Source: JAWPMV01 sp038527215 (GTDB lineage Bacteria; Bacteroidota; Bacteroidia; J057). Taken from it: DNA of 64,000 bases. How positions within the stretch are numbered: position 1 is the stretch's first letter; each line of letters opens with the position of its first letter. The notes below the pieces were generated by a model, which was not told the origin of the DNA, made no database searches, and saw only the letters and a program-made list of their open reading frames with translations. Shown piece after piece: positions 43,491 through 51,085 of this stretch. A program made the translations under genes and the position numbers. Where the stretch lies: the NCBI GenBank assembly GCA_038527215.1, contig JBCBGC010000003.1:1-64000 (forward strand), read 5' to 3'.

Positions 43491-43643
43491 ACGGGTCGAT
43501 AAGATGGTTTCACTTGCGAAATCGGCAGATTAGTCGCTTCGCTCTACACATGATTTGAACTTCCGTAGAAATTTGGAGTCCTTTCTGCATGCCACGCACC
43601 TTTTATACGAGTTGGCACCAAAGGAACTTCAATTGCTACGATT

Positions 43644-45551
43644 ATGAACAAAATTCTTTGCAGCCTGGCAGGCCTCAGCCTTTTACTCCTGAGCTGCACC
43701 CCAGAAAAAGGGCCCAAAGAAGTACCCGCTTACGCCTTGGAAGACTTCCTCGCTTCCACCAGCTACAGCGGCGGAAATTTTTCTCCCGACAAAAAGAAAA
43801 TTCTGGTCAGCACCAATGAAACCGGCATCTTCAATGCGGCCATGATTGACATTGCCAGTGGTCAGCAGGTGGCCCTCACGGCTTCCGATTCCAACTCCAT
43901 CTTTGTTGTCGCCTACTTCCCCAAAGATGAGCGTTTTCTTTTTAGCAGCGACCAGGGCGGCAATGAGCTGAACCACCTTTACGTCCAGGACGAAAAGGGC
44001 GAGGTCACAGACCTGACGCCGGGCGAAAAACTCAAAGCAGGCTTCGCTGGCTGGGCTGAGGACAAACGCTCCTTCTTTGTGATGTCTAATGAGCGGGACC
44101 CACGCTTCATGGATGTCTATGAGTACATGGTCCACGATTACAGCCGCAGCATGTTTTTCCAAAATGACTCGGCTTACAACATTGGCGCGATTTCCCCGGA
44201 CAAAACCTGGATTGCCCTTGGTCTCACCCGCGGAAATGCCAAATCAGATATGTTTCTGCATCATCGACCGCGCGGCATCACCGATAAGATCCACGAGGAC
44301 GCAGGAGATGTACAGTACCGTCCCCAGACTTTCAGCAAGGATGGCATGTACCTGTATTACCTGAGCGACCGCGACGATGAGTTCCAGTATCTGGAGCGCA
44401 TGAACATGGAAAGCCGGGAAAAAGAAAAGGTATACGAAGAAGAATGGGACCTGACCTATGCTGCCTATTCTCCCAAAGGTTCTTATATGCTGGTAGGGGT
44501 CAACGAAGATGCGCAGTCCCGCGTCCGGGTTTTTGACGCTGCCACCATGGAAAAAGTGGACATCAAGGGCTTGCCTGATGGCAACATTACCGGGCTGGGT
44601 TTTGCCGATGATGAAACGCAGTATCTCTGTCGGGTAGGAGCAGGAAACCGACCTGGCGATATCTTTTACGGCGACGGAACCTCTGCCGCGCGCGCCCTCA
44701 CCCAGTCGCTCAATAAAAACATCGATCCGGAAAATCTGGTGGCCGGGGAAGTGAAACGCTTCGATTCCTTTGATGGGGTAGAAATCCCGGGGATTCTGTA
44801 TATGCCGCATCAGGCTTCCGAAGCCAACAAAGTGCCGGCGGTTGTATGGGTACATGGAGGACCGGGCGGACAGTCCCGCATTGGCTACAACTGGAACATC
44901 CAGTACCTGGTCAACTCCGGCTATGCCGTTTATGCCATCAATAACCGGGGCAGTTCCGGTTATGGCAAAACCTTTTATCACCTGGACGACCGCAATCATG
45001 GCAAGGATGACCTGGACGATTGTGTGGAAAGTAAAAAAATGCTGGTCGCAACCGGCAAGGTCAATCCCGACCAAATTGCCATCCTGGGAGGCAGCTATGG
45101 GGGCTTCATGACCCTGGCAGCCCTGACTTTCCGGCCAGAAGCCTTTGACGCAGGGGTAGACCTCTTTGGTATCTCCAACTGGTGGCGCACCGTCAATTCT
45201 ATTCCGCCCTGGTGGGAATCTTTCCGCAAGTATCTGGAGCAGGAAATGGGCGACTTTAACGACAGCGCCTACTTCAAATCTATCTCCCCGATTTTCCACT
45301 ACGACAATATCACTCGTCCGCTGATGGTCCTGCAAGGAGCCAACGATCCCCGGGTCCTCAAGGTGGAGTCGGATGAAATCGTAGAGGCGGTCAAAGCGAA
45401 AGGCATTCCTTGTGAGTATGTGGTCTTTGACGATGAAGGACATGGTTTCGTCAAAAAAGAGAACCAGAAAGTAGCCTGGAAAGGCATCAAAGCCTTTTTA
45501 GACCAATACGTCAAAAAGGAAGCGCCTAAAGAAACGGCAGCCCTTCCCTAG
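43644..45551 (+). CDS. S9-family serine peptidase lipoprotein (acylaminoacyl/dipeptidyl peptidase type)
   Basis: 635 aa. Signal sequence with lipobox LLSC (Cys18), so it is a membrane-anchored lipoprotein. The N-terminal beta-propeller (about 25-370, with NFSPDKKKILVSTN and AISPDKTWIALG blades) covers an alpha/beta hydrolase domain (about 380-630). Ser484 lies in GGSYGGFM, Asp in GANDPRVL near 573 and His in DEGHGFVKKEN near 605. HGGPGGQSR forms the oxyanion region. It cleaves short peptides after penetration through the propeller. A long intrinsic terminator follows. Confidence 0.93.
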   Translation: MNKILCSLAGLSLLLLSCTPEKGPKEVPAYALEDFLASTSYSGGNFSPDKKKILVSTNETGIFNAAMIDIASGQQVALTASDSNSIFVVAYFPKDERFLFSSDQGGNELNHLYVQDEKGEVTDLTPGEKLKAGFAGWAEDKRSFFVMSNERDPRFMDVYEYMVHDYSRSMFFQNDSAYNIGAISPDKTWIALGLTRGNAKSDMFLHHRPRGITDKIHEDAGDVQYRPQTFSKDGMYLYYLSDRDDEFQYLERMNMESREKEKVYEEEWDLTYAAYSPKGSYMLVGVNEDAQSRVRVFDAATMEKVDIKGLPDGNITGLGFADDETQYLCRVGAGNRPGDIFYGDGTSAARALTQSLNKNIDPENLVAGEVKRFDSFDGVEIPGILYMPHQASEANKVPAVVWVHGGPGGQSRIGYNWNIQYLVNSGYAVYAINNRGSSGYGKTFYHLDDRNHGKDDLDDCVESKKMLVATGKVNPDQIAILGGSYGGFMTLAALTFRPEAFDAGVDLFGISNWWRTVNSIPPWWESFRKYLEQEMGDFNDSAYFKSISPIFHYDNITRPLMVLQGANDPRVLKVESDEIVEAVKAKGIPCEYVVFDDEGHGFVKKENQKVAWKGIKAFLDQYVKKEAPKETAALP

Positions 45552-45570
45552 CACATATTCTTTTATCTAT

Positions 45571-45626
45571 ATCCGAAACGTTTTCTCCTTTCACAGGGTT
45601 AAGAGGACGTTTCGGATCCTTTTTTT
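45571..45626 (+). terminator. Intrinsic terminator or attenuator between the S9 peptidase and TspO genes
   Basis: ATCCGAAACGT (45571-45581) and ACGTTTCGGAT (45607-45617) form a perfect 11-bp stem with a 25-nt loop, followed by CCTTTTTTT. The T-run ends exactly at the TspO start codon (45627), leaving no room for a separate promoter or leader. Confidence 0.78.
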
Positions 45627-46388
45627 ATGACAAAATCTACCCTTCAAATCCTCAATTTCGTCAGCCTGATTGCGGTGATTGCCCTGAATGGGCTCTCCAA
45701 TACAGGAGCGCTGGGCGGTTCTAATGTTGGAGCCGTTTCTGATAAATTCCCAACCTCTTTCACGCCAGCTGGCTTTACGTTTGCTATTTGGGGCCTCATT
45801 TACCTAAGCTTGATTGTCTTCAGCGTGTACCAGGCCAGAGATCTCTTTAGTAGCCAAAAGATCAGCATGCCTTTTTTGGACCAAATCAACTTTTGGTTCA
45901 TCCTCTCAGGCCTCTTCAACATGGTATGGCTCTGGGCCTGGGTCAATGAAAAAATTGGGCTGAGCATGCTGCTGATGTTAGGCATATTGGGCTCGCTGCT
46001 GATGATTTATCTTCGGCTCAATGTGGGCGTAGCTTCCGTAAGCAGTGGGGTAAAATGGTTGGTCCATGCGCCTTTTAGCCTGTACCTGGGCTGGATCAGT
46101 GTCGCGACCATCGCCAACTTTAGCATCTTATTTACGAGTCAGGGCATCAGCCTGGGGGCTTCAGAAGATACCTGGGCGCTGATCATGATCGTGGTGGCGG
46201 GATTAATCGGGGCCTTACTGGCCTGGCAACGAGGGGACTTTGTGTATGCAGGGGTGGGTTTATGGGCCTTTTACGGCATCTGGAGCCGCCAGCAAGCCCT
46301 CAATCCCGAAGGTTCCGTACAAATAGGCGTGTATATTGGTGCTGCTTTACTGGTCCTGGGCATTGTCCTGGGACAGCTGAGGAATTAA
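45627..46388 (+). CDS. TspO/MBR family membrane protein
   Basis: 253 aa with seven or so hydrophobic segments. The first five match the TspO/MBR domain (SFTPAGFTFAIWGLIYLSLI near 50-70, and WVNEKIGLSMLLM). TspO proteins bind porphyrins or act as tryptophan-rich sensors in the envelope. This one is longer than the usual 160 aa and has two extra C-terminal helices. The ATG abuts the T-run of an intrinsic terminator. The DUF72 gene follows after 9 nt. Confidence 0.85.
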   Translation: MTKSTLQILNFVSLIAVIALNGLSNTGALGGSNVGAVSDKFPTSFTPAGFTFAIWGLIYLSLIVFSVYQARDLFSSQKISMPFLDQINFWFILSGLFNMVWLWAWVNEKIGLSMLLMLGILGSLLMIYLRLNVGVASVSSGVKWLVHAPFSLYLGWISVATIANFSILFTSQGISLGASEDTWALIMIVVAGLIGALLAWQRGDFVYAGVGLWAFYGIWSRQQALNPEGSVQIGVYIGAALLVLGIVLGQLRN

Positions 46389-46397
46389 ACCAGGAGC

Positions 46398-47309
46398 ATG
46401 AAATTTGGCAAAATACCCGATGTCTCGGCGGTGGACTTTTCCCTACCTCCTTTGAACCAGCAAAGTCTGCAGTTGCTGGGAGGCAAGCCTGCTGCCTCCG
46501 GCTTTCAGGCGTATGTGGGCTTACCTCGCTGGGCCTCTAAGGAGTGGATTGGGCAACTGTTCCCCAAAGGAACCAAAGCCACCGATTATCTCCGGTATTA
46601 TGCCCGGTCTTTCAATACCATCGAGCTCAACTCGACGCACTACCGCAGCCCCAGCCCTGAGCAGGTCGCCAAATGGCGGGACATGGCCACCGGTGGATTC
46701 CATTTTTGTCCGAAAATCCCTCAACAGATCTCTCACTACCGCAAATTGGTCAACGTCCGGGAAGAATTGCCCCTCTTCACCGATGCCATTGCCCACTTTG
46801 AGGACAAACTAGGGCCCAGCTTCGTGCAAATGCACGAATCCTTCGGCCCCAACCTGGCCGGAAATCTTCGGTCCTTTCTGCAAAACTGGCCCCAGGGCGT
46901 TCCCCTGGCCATCGAATTCCGCCATCCGGACTGGTATGAAGGGCAGCAACTCAAGCCTGAATGGCTTGAACTGCTCACCGAATTTCAGGTAGGGGCGGTC
47001 ATCACAGATGTAGCGGGCCGGAGGGATGTCTCTCACACCAGCCTGACGGTCCCTACGGTGGTCATGCGGTTTGTGGGCAATGCCCTTCATCCGACAGATT
47101 ACAGCCGGACTGATGCCTGGCTGGATCGCATCGCCCTCTGGGTAGAAAACGGTCTGGAGCACCTTTACCTTTTTGCCCATGAGCCCACCGATCCTATGGC
47201 GGCAGATTTAGGAGCCTATTGGATCAAAGGCTTGAACGAGCGCTTTGGTCTGAACTTGGCCTTGCCGGGGATCCCGGAAGAGCCCGGCGGGCAAATGGCC
47301 CTCTTTTAG
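46398..47309 (+). CDS. DUF72 (YecE-like) protein
   Basis: 303 aa TIM-barrel protein of the DUF72 family. Signatures: YVGLPRWASKEWIGQLFP near 37, FNTIELNSTHYRSP near 70, HFCPKIPQ near 94, FVQMHESFGP and AIEFRHPDWY near 172. Enzyme activity is unproven for the family. It is 9 nt downstream of the TspO gene and likely in the same transcript. Confidence 0.92.
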   Translation: MKFGKIPDVSAVDFSLPPLNQQSLQLLGGKPAASGFQAYVGLPRWASKEWIGQLFPKGTKATDYLRYYARSFNTIELNSTHYRSPSPEQVAKWRDMATGGFHFCPKIPQQISHYRKLVNVREELPLFTDAIAHFEDKLGPSFVQMHESFGPNLAGNLRSFLQNWPQGVPLAIEFRHPDWYEGQQLKPEWLELLTEFQVGAVITDVAGRRDVSHTSLTVPTVVMRFVGNALHPTDYSRTDAWLDRIALWVENGLEHLYLFAHEPTDPMAADLGAYWIKGLNERFGLNLALPGIPEEPGGQMALF

Positions 47310-47407
47310 GGGCGGAATCCGTGGGAAAGTTGACTTTAGGAGCAGGAATTGCGTATGTTATGGGTAGACCCGGACAAGCCATTTGTTGGTCCAATTTTCC
47401 GCAACCC

Positions 47408-49492
47408 ATGTTCCGTTTTCTGCTCTGTTTCTGTTGCCTGAGCCTTTCCGTTGCCCTCCCGGCTCAGGATTATATCACCGATTTTGATGACTTTGCTTCG
47501 CTCAAAGGCGGTTGGACAGGCTTCCGTAGCCAAAGCCTGCACATTTCCCAACAAGCTGGGGCTTTGAAGGTCCATAACAAAAGTCGGCAGCGAGAACTCC
47601 TGACCCAGGAAGTCCTCATTTATAACCGAGGCACCTTTACCCTGGAAACCTCCGCCACCTTTACCGACGAAAACCCCCAGGCTATCATCGGCCTGGTATG
47701 GAGTGCTGATCGGCTGCACACTCGCTATTATGCATTGGAGGTGCAGGCAGATGGCTATTTTCGCATTATCGAAGTCGAAGATGGAGCCGAAAAAACCTGG
47801 CTGGATTGGACCAAAACCCGGCGCTTGAAAAAAACGGGCGAATCCAATATCATCAGCTTGCAGAAAAAGGGCTTCAAGGTCTACGCCTCCATCAACGGGA
47901 AGGAAGTCGGGCAAGCGCCCCACCGCTCCATGCGAGACAAATACCAGGGAATCCTGGTCGGTCCCCGCAGCAGTTTTACCGCCCAATCCTACAGCCTCCG
48001 CCACCTGGACCTCATCATCCAGGTCGCCAGTGAAAAATTCCAGTTTGCAAGGAAGACACCGCTCGACAGCACCATCAACAGCCCTTTGGCTCACGAAAGT
48101 GCCCCGGTGCTTAGTCCCGACCGTAAAAGTCTGTATTTCACCCGGGCTGAGGTGCGGGAAGGCAGTGATCCGGGAGATATCTGGCGCAGCCAGGTCCAGG
48201 GCGATTCTATGTGGGGACCTCCTCTCCGGTTGCCGGCTCCGCTAAACAATGCTGACCGAAACGCCGTGGTACAAATGAAGGGAGAGAACCGCTTCTGGTT
48301 AGCTTCGGATTATTTTGAGGATGGCTCTGCTAACGGCAACGGAATCTCTTTTAGCCGCAAAGAAGACCTCGGCAAATGGGAAGTACCGGTCAGCTTTGCT
48401 ATTCCTGACCTCATCAGTACCGGAGCCTGGGGAACCTACGCCTTTAACCTGGATGAAAATATCCTCGTCTTGGCCATGGAGGGAGAAGATTCCTACGGAG
48501 GCTTGGATTTGTATGTCAGTTTTCTGAAAAAAGGCCGGTGGACCCGGCCCGAAAATCTGGGCCCTACCGTCAATACCTTTGGAGATGAGAGCTGCCCCTT
48601 TATTGACAAAGACAATATGCGCCTCTTCTTCAGCAGTACCGGACATCCCGGTTTTGGGCAGGCCGATGTCTATTACACCGATCGGTCTAGTCAGACCTGG
48701 ACCCAGTGGGAACGCCCCCTCAACCTCGGCGAAATGATCAACAGCCCGGGTTGGGATGGCTTCTTTTATCCCTTTCATGAGCTCCATGCCTACATGGCTT
48801 CCTCGGATAGTACCCGGGGCGATCTGGACCTCTATGGCGTTCGCTATTACCGCCCGGTTAAGACCGTGCCCCTCCTGGGCATCAAAGGCATTGTGCTGAA
48901 TCAGAAGACCGGTGAGCCGTTACCGGCTACCGTCTGGTACGAGCGGCTGACCGGAACCGCCCCGGCAGAAAAGGTAGCCACCCAGGGTCAGAGCGGACGC
49001 TTTGCCCTCCGCATTCCCTATGGTCATACCTACCGCCTCTATCCCATCCTTACCGGATACTATCCCCAGACGGATACCCTCGACTTACAGATGGTGCGCA
49101 CCAGTCGCCTGATTGAACGGACTTTATACATGCGTCCCATCGAAGTGGGACAAACCATTCCCCTGGATCGGGTATTCTTCCAACGGGCCAAAGATGAACT
49201 CTTGCCCACTTCCTACCCGGAATTGGACCAGTTGGTCCAGGTGATGCGCAACATGCCAACCCTGGTCATCCAGATCCGGGGCCACACCGATAATGTGGGC
49301 CCGGAGTACGATCTCCAAATCCTATCTGAGGCCCGGGCCGAACGGGTCAAACGCTACCTGCTGGATGGAGGCATCTCTCCTTATCGGGTCCTTACCGTGG
49401 GCCTGGGCAGTGCTGAACCGATCGCCGATAATGCAGATCCCATCACGCGTAGGCTGAACCGTAGAGTAGAGTTTCGGGTCATGCGGCAATAG
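47408..49492 (+). CDS. OmpA-family protein with PD40 propeller and carboxypeptidase-like domain
   Basis: 694 aa from the ATG at 47408; the ORF opens at 47219, but the first 63 codons overlap the DUF72 gene and precede the signal peptide (MFRFLLCFCCLSLSVALPAQ). An N-terminal lectin-like jelly roll (about 25-195) leads to PD40/WD40-like repeats (about 210-480, with ESAPVLSPDRKSLYFTR and DESCPFIDKDNMRLFFSS). A carboxypeptidase regulatory-like domain (about 490-570) and an OmpA peptidoglycan-binding domain (about 580-690, IQIRGHTDNVGPEYD, LNRRVEFRV) follow. This architecture is common in Bacteroidota and can be tied to T9SS or PorE-like proteins. Its own role is not known. Confidence 0.9.
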   Translation: MFRFLLCFCCLSLSVALPAQDYITDFDDFASLKGGWTGFRSQSLHISQQAGALKVHNKSRQRELLTQEVLIYNRGTFTLETSATFTDENPQAIIGLVWSADRLHTRYYALEVQADGYFRIIEVEDGAEKTWLDWTKTRRLKKTGESNIISLQKKGFKVYASINGKEVGQAPHRSMRDKYQGILVGPRSSFTAQSYSLRHLDLIIQVASEKFQFARKTPLDSTINSPLAHESAPVLSPDRKSLYFTRAEVREGSDPGDIWRSQVQGDSMWGPPLRLPAPLNNADRNAVVQMKGENRFWLASDYFEDGSANGNGISFSRKEDLGKWEVPVSFAIPDLISTGAWGTYAFNLDENILVLAMEGEDSYGGLDLYVSFLKKGRWTRPENLGPTVNTFGDESCPFIDKDNMRLFFSSTGHPGFGQADVYYTDRSSQTWTQWERPLNLGEMINSPGWDGFFYPFHELHAYMASSDSTRGDLDLYGVRYYRPVKTVPLLGIKGIVLNQKTGEPLPATVWYERLTGTAPAEKVATQGQSGRFALRIPYGHTYRLYPILTGYYPQTDTLDLQMVRTSRLIERTLYMRPIEVGQTIPLDRVFFQRAKDELLPTSYPELDQLVQVMRNMPTLVIQIRGHTDNVGPEYDLQILSEARAERVKRYLLDGGISPYRVLTVGLGSAEPIADNADPITRRLNRRVEFRVMRQ

Positions 49493-49576
49493 CTTATCTT
49501 TAGGCATCTGCCATAGGTCAGGGCGAAAAGCACCTGGGCAGATCTATTTCTTTATCCCGTCTAAGCGAAGAACCTG

Positions 49577-50095
49577 ATGCCGCTTTCTCCCAACGTATGT
49601 GAAGAGGAAACCTTTTCCAGCATTTTTCAGAACCTCTCCCGATCTCTGCGAGACTTCCTGTATTTCAAATCCGGTAACCTGAAGCTGAGCGAAGATTTGG
49701 TACAGGACATTTTTTTCAAACTCTGGGAAAGGTGCAAAGATGTTCCTCCGGAAAAAGCCCGCGCCTTTTTGTTTGCGGTGGCTCGCAACGAATTCCTGAC
49801 TCATGTAGAAAAAAGTAAGGTACGCCTTCGCTATAAAAACCAGCTTGAAGCCAAGCCAGAAAAAGAAGACCCGCAGTTTCAATTGGAGAAAGCGGAATTC
49901 AAGCAGCGACTGGAAGAAGCCATTGATGCCCTGCCAGAAGGTCAGCGGGAAGTATTCCTGATGAGCCGCTTGCAGGAAATGACCTATGCCCAGATTGCCG
50001 AAAGCCTGGGCGTAAGCCAGAAAGCGGTGGAAAAACGCATGTCTAAAGCCTTGAAAAAAATGCGCGACCTGCTACACCCTACAAAAAATGCTTAG
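49577..50095 (+). CDS. ECF RNA polymerase sigma factor
   Basis: 172 aa sigma-70 family ECF factor. Region 2 contains FKSGNLKLSEDLVQDIFFKLWER, and region 4 contains LPEGQREVFLMSRLQEM followed by the helix-turn-helix TYAQIAESLGVSQKAVEKRM. It directs transcription under control of the FecR-type anti-sigma factor encoded 54 nt downstream. The nearest TAnnTTTG-like box (TATCTTTA at 49496-49503) is one base off. Confidence 0.94.
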   Translation: MPLSPNVCEEETFSSIFQNLSRSLRDFLYFKSGNLKLSEDLVQDIFFKLWERCKDVPPEKARAFLFAVARNEFLTHVEKSKVRLRYKNQLEAKPEKEDPQFQLEKAEFKQRLEEAIDALPEGQREVFLMSRLQEMTYAQIAESLGVSQKAVEKRMSKALKKMRDLLHPTKNA

Positions 50096-50149
50096 AGGGG
50101 CTGGGGTAAACAGCTACTTACCGATTATATACCCGTAACGAGTATCAAG

Positions 50150-51085
50150 ATGAAACCTTGGGAAACTGATGAAACATTCCTATCCAGATGGCTTAATGGT
50201 GAGTTGACAGAAGCAGAAAAGCAGACTTTTGAAGCTGACCCCGAATACGCCAGCTATGTCGCGACTGCCCAGGCCCTCCAGCCGTTTGAAGTAGCGCCAT
50301 ATCAGGAAAAAGCGGAGTTGGAAAAAGTCATGCAGCGCATCAAGACCCAGCCAGAGAAGGCGGCCAAAACGGTGCCTTTTCGTCGCAATTGGTGGGTGGC
50401 GGCAGCGGCTATCTTGCTGGTGCTGATCGGATTTGCGTGGTGGCAATTCGGAAGCCAGAGTAGCCCGACAGAAATCCTGGCGGAAGAACGCATGGACATT
50501 TCTCTGCCCGATGGCTCTACCATTGTCCTGCCAGCAGGCAGTAAGGTCTCCTACCTGCCCGATGATTGGGCCAACCACCGACTGGTCAAGCTGGAGGGAG
50601 AAGCTTTTTTTCAGGTAGCAAAAGGGCAGCGCTTTGATATTGAGCTGAAGCAGGGGAAGGTGAGCATTTTAGGCACCAGTTTTTCGATTGACGAAAGGCC
50701 CGATACGGTAGAGGTGGTATGCTTTACCGGGCGGGTACAGGTGGAAGCTTTTGGAGAAAAACATCTCCTGGAAAAAGGCATGGGCGTGCTGGCCGTGAGG
50801 CAGCAAGCAGCCCTGATGCAACAAACCAGTCTTTCTCAGCCGACCTGGCTGGCCGACAAAGTGCAGCTACAGAACGTTCCCCTTCGGGAGGCCCTGGACC
50901 AACTGCGGGAAATCTATCAGCTTGAGATAACAGGAGCGGTGGATCAGGAAAAAATAGTGAATACCGTCTTTCCGGTGGATGATGTGGAGACTGCCCTTTC
51001 TCAAGTCTTAGGTCCCTTGAATCTCGTGTATCAATTGGACACCACACAGAAGATTGTCATCATTGAAGAAGAACAAATTAAGTAA
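50150..51085 (+). CDS. FecR-family anti-sigma factor
   Basis: 311 aa. An N-terminal cytoplasmic anti-sigma part (about 1-75) is followed by one membrane helix (about 82-103, NWWVAAAAILLVLIGFAWW). The periplasmic FecR domain follows (about 115-215, DISLPDGSTIVLPAGSKVSY, LEGEAFFQVAKG), and a C-terminal STN/DUF4974 domain (about 240-310). It receives a signal from the TonB receptor and releases the sigma factor. The gene overlaps the receptor gene by 23-32 nt, so the two are translationally coupled. Confidence 0.93.
   Translation: MKPWETDETFLSRWLNGELTEAEKQTFEADPEYASYVATAQALQPFEVAPYQEKAELEKVMQRIKTQPEKAAKTVPFRRNWWVAAAAILLVLIGFAWWQFGSQSSPTEILAEERMDISLPDGSTIVLPAGSKVSYLPDDWANHRLVKLEGEAFFQVAKGQRFDIELKQGKVSILGTSFSIDERPDTVEVVCFTGRVQVEAFGEKHLLEKGMGVLAVRQQAALMQQTSLSQPTWLADKVQLQNVPLREALDQLREIYQLEITGAVDQEKIVNTVFPVDDVETALSQVLGPLNLVYQLDTTQKIVIIEEEQIK

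Noticed and set aside
44244..45443. 399-codon antisense ORF under the S9 peptidase
   Set aside because: It mirrors the third-position bias of the peptidase gene and shows no domain or signal.
47219..47407. N-terminal extension of the OmpA/PD40 protein
   Set aside because: It overlaps the DUF72 gene by about 90 nt and would put 63 residues before a clear signal peptide.
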